NCBI RefSeq assembly: GCF_051106095.1 | Contig: NC_135785.1 | Location: forward strand, 188,587,545-188,651,544 | Length of the DNA stretch: 64,000 bases | Reading direction: 5' to 3' | From: Pogona vitticeps | Taxonomy: Eukaryota; Chordata; Lepidosauria; Squamata; Agamidae | In this document: positions 49,776 to 62,000 of the stretch, one piece after another | How positions within the stretch are numbered: the stretch's first letter is position 1 | How the letters are laid out: each line of letters opens with the position of its first letter | Program-made: the position numbers and the translations under genes | The notes under the pieces: model-generated | Databases searched by the model: none | Seen by the model: only the letters and a program-made list of their open reading frames with translations | Told to the model about the DNA's origin: nothing

Positions 49776-52700
49776 AGCCTAATTAAAAAGAGAAATATTT
49801 TTGGTCTGAGGGACCTGATAGCCAAAGGCTGTGGAAGAAAAAGTAGGGAATGCTAGAGCTCTTGGTGAGCAGCTTGGAAAGGGACCCCAGTTCACAGGCC
49901 TTAGGTAAGGCTAAAGCAGAGAAAAGACTCTGAAGAGAAGTCTGGGTTTAAAAAGTTTACCTCACGCTTAGAAAGGAAGGACCTAGGGGCTAGCTTTAGA
50001 TACCAAAGCTCTGAGAAAAGGGAGCACTGAGGGGACCTAAGTGGAAGACAGGGTCAAGATAAATAGCTGGGGAGACTGAATATAATTGAGGCTTACAGAG
50101 GATATATATTTCAAAAACACCTGAGTGTCTGGAGGCAAAAACTAACAGGGCTCAGGAACAGCTAGGCTAGGTGCATGAAAATATAAAGTAGCCATACGAA
50201 GCTGCTAGTGGAGAGCTACTGTGTCTCAATCTCTCTAACTCAGAAAGGAAAAAAGTATTTTAAACCGAGGCTTGCCTGGCTGCCTCTGAAAAAACCCAAC
50301 CAACTTGTCTAAAGAAACAGATAGAAACATGCCTTCTAAGAGAAGGGAGAAGTATGCAATGGAGGGGGCTTCTGATGTGCAAAGTTTACCGCAGGAAGAG
50401 GAAAGCTCTCTTAAAATTATAGAGCAGGAAGGGGAGGCTCAGGAGGAAACCTCAGAGGAAGACACTTCACAAGAATTTGAAAGATGGAGGTTACAGCAGG
50501 AATTTAAATTAAAACAATTAGAGATAAGACAAAAAGCCAAATCTGAGGCTGAAGCCAGACAAAAGGAGTTAGAAAGGGAAAGGGAAAGAGCCAGAGCTGA
50601 AGAAAGATAATTACAGCTCAAATCTGAGGCTGAAGCCAGACAGTTAGAAATAAGGTCTATGGCTGAGGCTGAAGCCAGACAGTTAGAAATAAAAGAAGGA
50701 GCTGAAGCAGAAAAGAGACAACTGGAAATGGAAATGAGAGCAAAAGAAATGGAATACCAATTGGAAATGAAAAAAAATTAGAATTGGCATCTCTAAACTA
50801 ACAACAGTAATAATTCAGTGGCTGAGGGGATCTCAAAAGTGGACATTAAGAAATTCCCTCAATTTAAAAAGGGTGATTGCCCCGAAGCATTCTTAATCCT
50901 GTTTGAAAGAACATGCTGGGATTATAATGTGGGAGAATCAGAGAAAATGATTTTTTTTAAGAACACAAATACGTGGGGAACTTGCTGAGATATATTCCCA
51001 AATGCCCCAAGGTCAAGCAAGAGAATACGAGGCTTTTAGAAAACTGGTTTTTGCGAGATTTGGAATTAATGCTGAGCACCTCAGAAGAAAGTTTAGAGCA
51101 TTGATAAAGAAACCTGAGGAATCATATTCCCAGTTAGGAGCCAATCTAGTCAGATACCTGGAAAAATGGTTAGAACAAGCTAATGTTGAATCTCTAAAGA
51201 CTATGAAAAATATTATAGGGCTAGAACAATTCTATTCGGTCTGCCTGGAGAACTAAGATATTTAGTCAGAGATAAACAGCCTAAAATAGTTCAGCAGGTG
51301 AGGGAGACGGCTCATTATATTTCAGAAATCAAAAACCCAAAATTTTCTGAGGTAAAATTTGGTGGTAGAAGCTGGGAGGACAGAAAGAAAGAACCCAGGG
51401 ATTACACCAGAAACAAACAGACAACTGGAAGCCACTTTAGGGACAAACCCTCAGAGCAAAATCAACAGAAGTATAAAAGCAGTGAAGGGAAGGGAGACAA
51501 GTCCCCTTTCTTTGAACAAAGGGCCCCAAAACATGTTATGGCTGTGGAGAAAAAGGGCACTTCATTTCTCAATGTCAAACATCAAAGAATAAAGACGTTA
51601 GTCTACAGAAAGGAGGGGGAAGTGTGTCCAAGAAAGTGTTCTGTATACAACACAGAGGGAGAACACATAGAAAGTTAAAAATGGCACAGTGACTGCTAGA
51701 GTAGAGAGCCAGGACGAACAGCCACCTTTAGCTACTGTGGTGCAATGTTATTTCATTGAGGACATCCAGGATCTGCTTCGTTGCTCTGGAGACCATATTT
51801 ATATAAATAATATTATCTAGCTTTGAGAGACTCATGCTCTCAAATAACTCTGTCATTCTGATATTGTCCCTCAAGGAGATATCATGAAAATGAACAGATA
51901 ACCATAAAAGGGATAGGGACTGAATTAATTACTCTGCCCATGGCTAAAGTACACATGAAATATCAAGGGTGGAATTGAATTTGGAAGGTCGCCATCACAA
52001 GTCAAATTCCTGCCCCTTGTCTGATTGAGTTAGATTTATTTGAGCATGTCAAAAGTAATAACTACTTGCTCCCAGATAGAAAAGAAAAAAAACACCTGAA
52101 GAAAAATGTGAGATCTCTGATGAAGAAATAGGAGAAAATGAAGCAAATGAACTAGCTGAGGTAGTGAATATAAGAAATCCTCATGAAAACAGTTTTAAAC
52201 AAGAACAAAGACAGGTTTCTACATTACTACAATGCTTTAAGCTGGCCAGAGAAGGACTAATAACCCCTGAGTCCCCTGAAAGATTCTTTGTGGACAGATA
52301 TCTATTATATAGGGAGGTCCTGTTAAATCCAAAGAGGGGAGGAGAAAGCATCCACAGACAACTGGTCATCCCATTTAAGTGCAGGGAAAAGATTATAGAA
52401 AAGGGTCATACAAACACCTTTGCAGCACATTTGGGGATCACACGTACGAAGCAGCAGATAGTGCAACATTTTTGCTGGATGGGGAAGCAAATTAGATCAT
52501 ATTGTCAAAGCTGTGACATATGTCAGAAGTAGGTTATTGGCAATGACAAAACTAAAGCTAAATTGTGCCCTTTACCAATTATATCAACCCCATTTCAACG
52601 CATAGGCCTGGAGATTGTGGGTTCATTACCTAAAGTAACTAGAAGGGGAAACCGTTTCATTTTAACAATAATAGATTATGCCACAAGGTATCCAGAAGCT

Positions 52701-55700
52701 GTTCCACTGCGAAATATAGAGACCAAGACTGTGGCAAATGCTTTGGTGAACTGTATGTGTCACATGGGCTTTGCTTCAGAAATTGTTACTGATTTAGGGA
52801 CATCATTCACTTTCAGATTGATGAAAAGGCTGTGGCAACTTTGTGGCATAGCTCATATCACTTCTTCCCCATACCACTGGCAAACCAATGGATTAGTGGA
52901 GAAATTTAATTGGACCCTAATGCAAATGATCAGAGCTTATACTGCTGAAAACCCCCATGACTGGGATCACAAAATACAACCCTTGTTATACGCATACCGG
53001 TCTGTACCCCATGAAAGCACAGATTTCAGTCCATTTGAATTGTTATTTGGATGGAAAGTGAGGGGACCCTTAGATTTACTCAGACAAAATTGGGAGGGGC
53101 AACAGGGAGAAGGTCCTGAGACCGTGATCCAGTACATAGATAATTTAATGAATTCCTTGCAACAATCTCTGAAGTTAGCCACAGAAAACTTGCAGAGCCA
53201 GCAAGGAAAGCAGAAGTTATGGTACGTTAAAAGGCCAGAGAAAGATTGTTCAGTCTGGGAGAGGAAGTCCTGATGCTGAGGCCTATAAAAGGGAATAAGA
53301 TGCAATTAAACTGGGCAGGTCCTTTTAGAATAATATCGAAGATGAATGAAGTAAATTACATAATTCAGGAGGAGGGAGAGGATGGTCGACAAATGGTTCA
53401 TGTTAACATGATAAAACCTTATTATAGAAAAGAGAAAGTTGTCCTATTTTCTATGAAGGAAGGGGACAATGAAAAACATGAATTGCCATATTGGGAAGGG
53501 CGGGGCGAACCCCAGTATAATCCCAAGGATGTTAAGATCTGTGACGTGCTAACCCCAGAACGAATAAAGGAAGCAAGGGCCTTGCTACAAAAATACAAGC
53601 AGGTCTTTTCAAATAAGCCAGGGGTAGCAATGGGAGTGGTGCACAAAACTGATACAGGGGATGCACCCCCTCAGGCAGTCACACCATACAGAGTGACAGG
53701 GCCATATGTAGCAAAGGTTTGCCAGGAACTAGATGAGATGTTAAAAGAAAAGATCATTGTTCCTTCATCCAGCCCGTGGTCGGCTCCAATAGTACTGGTA
53801 GACAAACCTGATGGCAGTATACACTTCTGCGTAGATTACAGAAAACTGAACCATATCACCAAGCCTGATCCTTACCCAATGCGTAGACTAGATGATCTGA
53901 TTGAAACAATTGGATGTTATCAGTTTATATCCAGTTTAGACCTAACAAAAGGGTTTTGGCAAATGAAATTAGACCCCAAAGATCAGGAAAAGACCGCTTT
54001 CATCAGTCCTTTCGGATTATACGAATTCCATGTCTTGCCATTTGGGTTGTGGAATTCTCCGGCGACTTTCCAGAGACTAACGGATCAAACGTTGCAAGGA
54101 CTTAGAAATTTTACCGTAGCATGCATCAATGATATAGGGATCTATAGTCAGATATGGACGGATCACCTAGGCCATATTGAGAAAGTGCTACAAAGGTTGA
54201 ATGAGGCTGGATTAATAGTGAAGGTGAGTAAATGCCAACTGGGTAACTCTGAGTTAAAATACTTAGGCCATATTGTTGGGGGAGGCATAATCAACTCCTT
54301 ACATAGAAGACTGAAGTAATCAGTAGCTGGCCTAGATTAACAACAAAGAAAAAAGCCAGATCTTTCTTAGGTTTAGTTGGATATTATAGGCGGTTTATCC
54401 AGAACTTCAGTGAGATAGTGGTCCCTTTATCGGACTTAACCTATAAAAGAAAAAGCTGATAAGATACAGTGGACGAGCGACTGTGAGGAGGCCGAGAGGT
54501 TAAAAACTGCGCTGATGACCACTCCTGTCCTGAGAGCACCAGATTTCCATCGGGAGTTCATTGTCTTCACGGATGTATCCAACCTTGGACTGGGAGCCAT
54601 GGTGAACCAGGAAGACGTCAATAGGGACCTTCATCTGGTGACGTTCCTGGGCAAGAAGCTGCAGGCTGGTGAGAGACACCTTTCCACCATAGAGAATGAG
54701 TGTCTGGTGGTTGTATGGGCTTTGCAGGAGCTCAGGCCATATATCTGGGGAAGACATTTTGTTCTCTGCACAGATCGTTCCCCACTGCTGCGGTTGCGGA
54801 CTATCAGAGTGAACAATAATAGGTTGATGAGGTGGGCCCTATTCCTACAAGACTTTGAGATCCGAGGAGTTACTCAAAATGTGGTGGCCAATGCCTTGTC
54901 AAGAAGACCAGAAGACTGACAAAATGGACTAATGTAATATGTAACTTTAATGTTATAAAAACTGCTCTAATTAAAAGTTCTAACTGTGTATTAATTTGAA
55001 AAATAAAAATGTAAGTTATATATGAATTAATGGTAAGGTTTGTTTTGTAAGTAATAAAAATGTTGATAAATGTAACTTAAATATAAAGTAATGATATTAA
55101 TATGCTTTAAACTATGTAATTGAGTAAGTATTTATGGTATATGTTTAACTGAGCAATGTTTTAAAGAAGATATTTAAAATATGGGTAAGTTATCTTGTGT
55201 GTTGTTCATGAGGGTAACCTACTGTAGGTGTTACCCCATGATACAAACTTTTGGGGGAGGGAGGTATGTGGCGGACAGCCCACATGTCACTCCAGTCAGT
55301 CATTTTAGAGCTCTAGTGCAGGAGCCTATGACAGGGCAGGAGGGGCAGAGTCAAGAGAACGGTGTGTGACAGAGAGAGAAGACTGAAGTGTTTAGACAAG
55401 ATATTGGACAGTTAGTTTGTTAGAGAATATGAAAGAGTTAAAAGAAATTAAAGGTACATAGACAGAGCATATATGGAGACCCTGATTAAAGTAAATGAAT
55501 ACAAGCAAGCTTATAAATAATCAAATCCATGTTTATTAAATGAATGATAAAGAATATCCATGATTTTCCTTCTGTGATTTACTTAATACTCCATGAATAA
55601 ACCTTATTATATTTGGCAGCAAGAGTGTAAGATTCATAATTGATATAGTGAGAATAATATCCTCTGGTGGCAGCGAAAAAGGGAAAAAGAACAAGTCATG

Positions 55701-55736
55701 TCCAAAGGTGAACTTGTGTGAGTGAAAAAACATACA
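49776..55736 (+). pseudogene. Gmr1-like LTR retrotransposon fossil (Ty3/gypsy kin) with SCAN-like Gag
   Basis: A broken element of about 6 kb with at least half a dozen breaks. Parts in order: an untranslated leader (to about 50.3 kb); Gag (about 50.3-51.7 kb) with a Glu/Lys-rich coiled region, then a capsid part of SCAN type (YEAFRKLVFARFGINAEHLRRKF); a poorly preserved protease-like region; integrase (about 52.35-53.4 kb, with the H2C2 start, a core and a C-terminal part); reverse transcriptase (about 53.5-54.3 kb, VDYRKLN, LPFG); RNase H (about 54.5-54.9 kb). A polypurine tract (gggggagggaggta) precedes the one LTR recognised, 55267-55736. Integrase before reverse transcriptase is the Gmr1 hallmark within Ty3/gypsy. 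The better preserved pol region suggests it is younger than the DIRS element it lies in. Confidence 0.85.
55267..55736 (+). repeat. LTR of the Gmr1-like fossil
   Basis: Begins TGTGGCGGACAGCCCAC after the polypurine tract and ends near CATACA. An AATAAA occurs near 55597. Only this LTR was recognised, so LTR-to-LTR dating is not possible here. Confidence 0.65.
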
Positions 55737-57302
55737 GGGGTCACTGGGGGTGTGAGGCAGTGCTATCTACACCACATCTTCCCTATAGCAGTCCACGTTG
55801 CCACACAAGACAACTTTCTTGCGGACCACCTCAGTCACCTTACCACAAGAACACGAGTGGGCATTGAACAATGACGTTTTCAACCTCCTCTGTCACCCAT
55901 GGGGTCTTCCGTACATCAATCTCTTTGCCTCCGAGACCAACACCAAGTGCTAATGGTATTGCTCCTGAGCCAGTGTTGACAGAAACTCAGAGATGCCTTT
56001 ATGATAGACTGGGTTAGAGGCCTACTTTACCTATTTCTCTCCCCCCCCCCCGATTCCACTCATTCAACGAACTGTCATTCAACTTCAACAATTCCACTCC
56101 AATGCCATTCTCATCACCCCAAGGTAGCCACGTGAATCATCGAACATGTTCCACCTCCCGTCGATACCCAACCTTCTAACCCAAGACAAGGGAATGATTT
56201 ACCATCCTGACATAGACTCTCTGAATCTGACAGCATAGAGGATATTCCCGCCATACAAAACATACTAGATTGAGCTAGAAAGCCATCAACCCTAAAATTA
56301 TACCAAAATAAATGGAAATCTTTCCTCTCCTTTGCTCATTCTCAAGACTTACCTGCAACGCCAGTTTCTCTAAAGACCCTACTTACCTTTATCCTCCATC
56401 TCTTTCATCTCAGACTGTCTCATTCTACCTTGAAGGTTTACAATGCAGCTGTTGTAGCTCACCAGCCTTCTCATTCTGACTCAGTGAGGCTTTTTTCCCT
56501 CCCAACTGTAAAGAAATTCCTCAAGTGACTCCAAAAAATTCTCCCCCCCCCCGATGGCAACACCCTCTCCCTCAGTGGTCCTTACAACTTATCCTCAACA
56601 TGCTCACTCAACCACCCTTTGAACCAATGGCTACTTCCAATTTTAAATTACTTTCTCCAAAGACATCATTCCTTGTAGCAATAACATCTGCCAAATATGC
56701 CAGCGAGCTTGCAGCCCTCAGATCAGATCCACCTTTTCTTCAATTTCATCCAGATAAAGCTACTCTCTATTTTGATGTATCATTTTTACCCAAAATTGTT
56801 CCGGAATTTCACCTCAATCAACCACTGATTTTATCCAACTCTATTTCCATCTCCCTCCACATCTCCTGAGCACATGCTCCACATCCTTGATGTAAGATGC
56901 TCTTTGGCCTTCTACATTGATAGAACAAAGTTATTCAGGAAGTCTCCAAGGCTTTTCTTATGTTTTCAAAGCCCTCATAAAGATCCCCAGCTTCGCCTCA
57001 AACTATTTCTTACTGGATTGTTCAAACTATATAATTGGCCTATGAGCTCTCAGGCAAGACACCTCCTGAACATTTAAAAGCTCATTCTACCAGAACGCTG
57101 TCAATGTCTACTACTTTCTACCGTGGAATAGAACTTCTGCACATCTGCCGTGCAGCTACATGGTCGAATCCATTGACCTTTGTGAGGCACTATCGCCTTG
57201 ATGTCTGAGCAAAGAATGATGTTGCTTTTGGCAGAGCGGTTTTGACATCTCTTCTACCATGATGTCCCACCATCCAGTAAGTGAGCTTGTCAGTCACCCA
57301 AC

Positions 57303-57626
57303 TGTGTGCATTCACAGAGGCCACAAAGAAGAAAGAGAGCTTACCTACCTGTAACTATGGTTCTTCTAGTGGTCCTCTGTGAATCCACACATCATGCCCA
57401 TCCTCCCCTCTGTCCGTCACATTGTCTTTATATAAGCCTTTGACAGTGGCGGACTCTTACAGGAACTGAGGGGACTTTGGGAGGGTGGAGCATGTGCTCC
57501 ACGGGGTAACGTCCTACTAATTACGTCTTTTTAAGCTCTAGAAACTTCTGAGATGTCCTGCACAGGCACAGAACAAACCCCATTGTGTGGATTCACAGAG
57601 GACCACTAGAAGAGCCATGGTAACAG
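57303..57626. repeat. DIRS terminal repeat cluster
   Basis: Three related 30-42 bp units: 57303-57333 and 57584-57614 are direct copies (gtgtgnattcacagagg), and 57349-57390 is inverted relative to 57585-57626 with a few mismatches. This is the split or inverted terminal repeat arrangement of DIRS elements. Confidence 0.7.
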
Positions 57627-58719
57627 ATAGGTAACCTCTCTTTCCACCACCACCCCACTGTTTTCTTGGCACCATGTGTGCCACTGCTCCAAGGATCCAT
57701 TAGGCATCACCATTGAAGAGATATTTCCATAGCATAGGAGCCACAGGGCAGCCCACACAGCTTGCATTTGCTGCCTCTGCAAAGGAGTGTGTTGTGTTTC
57801 TCTGCACAGTACTGCAACCCTGCACCATTCCTTTTCCATAGAACACAAACTGCCTTGCAACTTCTTAGCCCATCTCCTGCCATGCTCAATGGGCACTAGC
57901 AGGAACGCCAACAAGTCCTTTTAATAGTAGTGAGGCCAGATCTCCGCAAACAAACAGCATACATTGGTGTCATTGCTGCATGCCAAGTAAGCTGAGGGGA
58001 GCAAAAAGATCACAGACTGTCCCCTGAGGAGACAGAAGGAACAAAAAGATTGATCAAAAATCAAGTTCCCTTAGCAGTTTTAGAGATTAAACTAATACAG
58101 AGCTAGAATGGGATTAACAATACAAGCAAATGAGTTCATCACAACTAATGTTATAGAGAAGAACAAAGGAATTACTAATTATTCTACCCTTCCATTTTCC
58201 ACTCCCATCTACCTTTTTTCCTGAGCTTTAACAAACTGGTCTACAGCCAACAGAAGCATTAGCTAGAAATAGTTTGAAGCGCCATTAGGCCACCTTTGTG
58301 GCAATTTAAATTGTCACTTTCTATTAAAAGGTCTAACAGCAACGAGTTTCAGCAGAAAGTGTGCTGCTCTGACAGTGCCATTAAACAAAGAAATTCTCTT
58401 CTTGCCATGTCAGTGCGAACACATTTTAAATAAGGGTTCAGCTGCACCACACTAATTTAAACTACAGTATAGCTTTCTGCCGAAGAATAGAACCTTGATT
58501 TAGTTTTCTTCCCTGTCTTAAGCTCCGTGACAGTTTCTGTGATCACTGCAAGAGATTTAAACCTTTGTCTCCGGGGTGTGCCTGTGTGTGTTTGAATATG
58601 CAGTAGCATCTCACCAAATCTGGAAGACCCTTCTTTTCAGCAGCACTGTAAAAGAGCATTCCAGAAAACAACAATAATAATTTCTGTTCATGTTATTTTA
58701 TTAAGGTTCTTTATTTAAT
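57627..58719. other. Intergenic stretch, no element recognised
   Basis: Mixed-composition sequence. A 102-codon minus frame at 57606-57914 has no recognised family and overlaps the DIRS edge, so it is not called. Confidence 0.35.
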
Positions 58720-58721
58720 TA

Positions 58722-58940
58722 CCATATATTTCCATTTATAAGATGACCCAATGTATAAGATGACCCACTTTTCTAACCCCAAATTAGAAAAAGCAAGAAT
58801 CAAAGGGCTCCCTTTTTGCTAAGCCCCGTGCCTTTGCAAAACGTAGCAGTAAAGAGCTGCCTTCCGTGTATAAAACAACCCTCAATTTTTTCTCAGATTA
58901 TTTAAGGAAAAGGTGTTGCTTTATAAATGGAAAAATACGG
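58722..58940. mobile_element. MITE, ctgtatttttcc family, short copy
   Basis: 219 bp with TA flanks (58720-58721, 58941-58942) and ends ccatatatttccatttataa and tataaatggaaaaatacgg. It shares its ends and internal phrases with the copy at 33.5 kb but has a much shorter middle. Confidence 0.7.
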
Positions 58941-58949
58941 TACATGTCA

Positions 58950-59040
58950 CTAACTACAGTTTTGTGAAGAACAGATTTAAGGAACTAGACTTGGTGGACA
59001 GAGTGTCCGAAGAACTATGGATGGATTTCAATAAGTTTAT
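58950..59040 (+). mobile_element. Small BovB fragment
   Basis: The frame NRFKELDLVDRVSEELWMDFNK matches the region just upstream of VPEELW in the BovB at 4 kb. It ends abruptly at the L1 boundary. Confidence 0.6.
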
Positions 59041-62000
59041 CGACCACCAGTCTAGGATAATACCTTGTTCTGCCAGTTCATCTTTGTTCTTTAGATTTAA
59101 ATCTCTGTCTAATATTTTGGCATATCTCCTGTTTATCCCTTGAGGTGTTCTTGCTGGATCAGAGAACGCTCCTAATGGAGCTACCCATAACGGTATTTTT
59201 CTGTAATGCTGTACCTTAATGTGAAGGATCGTTTGGTTGGGCTTCCCTTTTCTTTAATAAAACACCATCAGATGGCTTGTCTAATAACTTGTTGTCATTT
59301 ACTACTTCACCCAACGGGGTTTCAACCATAACATTTTTGTATAAACTAGTCTCTTGTTCGAGCAACGGCTCTTGCAAGGGCAACCAAAGGCTTTCTTCTG
59401 TAACGTTTACCAAACCCTGGTCCCATGGACGGGCACAAACTTGTCCCTGACCCTCAGTTCCCAAACCATGGTCAATTGGACTTAGAAGTGGGAGGGTCTC
59501 TTCGTCTCCCATCCATCCCCAGGAGGGGTCTCCCTCTCTTGGTGAGCCACCCCAAGGTTCAGGAAGCACCCCATCTTCCTCAGTTCTTCTAAATGCCATG
59601 CCCGACGAGCCTCCTTTTCTCTAGCAATGGCTTCTTTCTCTTCCCTGATTCTCCACCTCCATTCACGAGTCTTGGACTCACCCCAATATGTTGGTTTTTG
59701 GGGCAAGCCTTTCTTCCTTCAATTCTCTGCTTCAGCTTTAGGTACCCGGACTTGTTCCCATTTTCCCGCCCACGGGTCCTGCATCCAAATCCATTCCCAA
59801 CCTCCTGGGATGTTGTCACGTTCTGCCCTGATCTCTCCCAGCCCCTCTTCTTCCACCACCTCATGAACCTCCTTCCTTCCCACCAATTCTTCCTTAAAAG
59901 GATTAGTTATTTTTAACCCTTTCCATCTCTCTTCCAGCTCTCGGGTGTCCACTGCTTTTGACACCCCTTTCCCCTGTAGATTTGCCTCCTCTAAATCACT
60001 GGTTCTTAACCTTGGGTTACTCAGGAGTTTTGGACTGCAACTCCCAGAAGCCTTCACCACCAACTGTGCTGGCTGGGGTTTCTGGGAGTTGCAGTTCAAA
60101 AACATCCGAGTAACAAAGGTTAAGAACCACTGCTCTAAATCATGGTTATCTGAACCTTGATCTCTTTTATGGCTTAAGGTAGTCGGTGGACTAGTCTGAG
60201 TTTGTTTGGAGGTCTTAATGAGAGATGGCTCTAACAGAAAGACACGGAACTTATGTTCTTTCCCTTCACATTTAACTGTCTTCCAGACCCATAATAAAGC
60301 TCTCCTGATCAGATGTAGATTAAATGTTTTGCATTGCCTATCATCTTGGTACCATAGGTATGCCAGCCAGCCCAGTCTTAAATCATGCCCCTCAATTTTT
60401 AAGAGTCTCTGATTCTGTAGAGTAATCCATTCTCTCACACAGGACAAAGCTGCTGCTCTGTAATAATTCATCCAATCTGGTAGACCAAACCCTCCTCTGT
60501 GTTTATTGTCCTGAACAGCCTGAAGTTTTATTCTTGGTTTTTTCCTGTCCCAAACAAACTTGTTCAGTATCTTGTTCAGTTCTTTTAAGAAGTCTTATTT
60601 TCATACTATTGGAATTGTTTAAAAAAGGAGAACTAGTTTTGGTAGTATATTCATTTTTATTGCCGCTATTCTGCCCATTAAGGATAATTGGAATTTAGTC
60701 CATTTTTGCAAATCTACTTTGATTTCTTTCATTACTTCCATGTGATTGTCCTTCGTTAATGTACTTGGTTTTTTGGTCATATTAATTCCTAAGTACTTCA
60801 TCTTGCATGTTTCTTGAAATCTGGAGAGTTTTCGTAATTCTTCTTTTTCTTTTTTTGTCATATTTTTCATCAAAATTTTGTTTTTTGTTTATTTATTTTA
60901 GGACCTGACATATATCTTTATTCAGTTGTTGTCTCTACTAATGCTCCTATTGATGTCATAGGTTCTTCTAAGATTATTACTAGATCATCAGCATAAGCTT
61001 GAATTTTGAATTCTTCTCCTTTAACCTTTAATCCTTTGATTCTTTTATCTTCTCTTATTTGTTGATTCAAGACTTCCAGCATAAGAATAAACAGTAGAGG
61101 GGACAGCGGGCATCCTTGCCTTGTACCTTTTTCAATTTGAATTGTTTCAAATTGAAATATTGCAGGGTCATGCAATATTGTACTCAGGTTGCATCATCCA
61201 AGGCACCACCTCTCCAGAGTCACTGTGACTCAGCAAATCACACACCTGTACAACATGGTAGCTCATTATTACTTCTGCTCTTTTCTGTTCAGGCCTGTAA
61301 ATTTTCAATATTCTGACACTATCCCTCCTAATTTTGCTTTTCCTGCATCCCAAACTACTCTCATTGGTACATCTGGGGTCCTTAAAGAACCAAGACATTT
61401 CTTGCATCACTTCTTTCTTAAAATCTTCATTTTGTAGAAGACTAGTGTTCATTCTCCAGACTGATATTTTATTTGGTAGATTCAATTGTAAAATAACTGG
61501 ACTTTGATCAGCAAAAGTTCTTGGTAATATGTCTATAGTCTTCATCATTTTTATTCAGCTTATTTGCATCCAGCATGCATCTATTCTAGACCAGGTCTTC
61601 TGTGAATTTGAATAGAACGTGTAATCTTTCTCCTTTATAAGTGTTGCTCTGCATGCATCTACCAAATGAAACTCTTCTGCTATAGACCGGAAGGTTTTCG
61701 GTAATATAGTCCTTTCTTTTTTAACCTTTTCTTAACGTCTGACTGTTTATGTCCAGTTTTCTGTCTTGAACTGCACTGAAGTCCCCTACACAGCAAATAT
61801 CTTTGTATTCTTTATCTGCCAGTTCTTTTTGTAGTTCTTTGGAAAATGTATCTTGATTTTTATTTGGGGCGTAAATATTCACTATCAATGTTTTATCCTT
61901 CCCTCCTTGAATTTCTACCATCAGTATTCTTCCATCTTGTGATGCAAAAATTAGTTTAGGTTTCAGATCCTCTTTTATAAATGTTGCCACCCCTCTCTTT

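Larger units (their letters stand above)
48770..57626 (+). pseudogene. DIRS-type retroelement fossil, interrupted by a Gmr1-like element
   Basis: An old, broken element with many breaks. Parts in order: a pre-RT segment (about 48.77-48.99 kb), reverse transcriptase (about 49.35-49.74 kb, KDGGLRPILDLRNLN, LPFGLSTAPRTF), then, beyond the Gmr1-like insertion, an RNase H-like part (about 55.76-56.0 kb) and a tyrosine-recombinase part (about 56.28-57.23 kb, ITSAKYASELAAL, CRAATWSNPLTFVRHYRLDV). Terminal repeats follow at 57.30-57.63 kb. The tyrosine recombinase in place of an integrase, and the split terminal repeats, are diagnostic of DIRS. Many substitutions suggest considerable age. Confidence 0.85.

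Noticed and set aside
57606-57914. 102-residue minus-strand gene
   Set aside because: No recognisable family, no splice or start support, and it overlaps the edge of the DIRS fossil.
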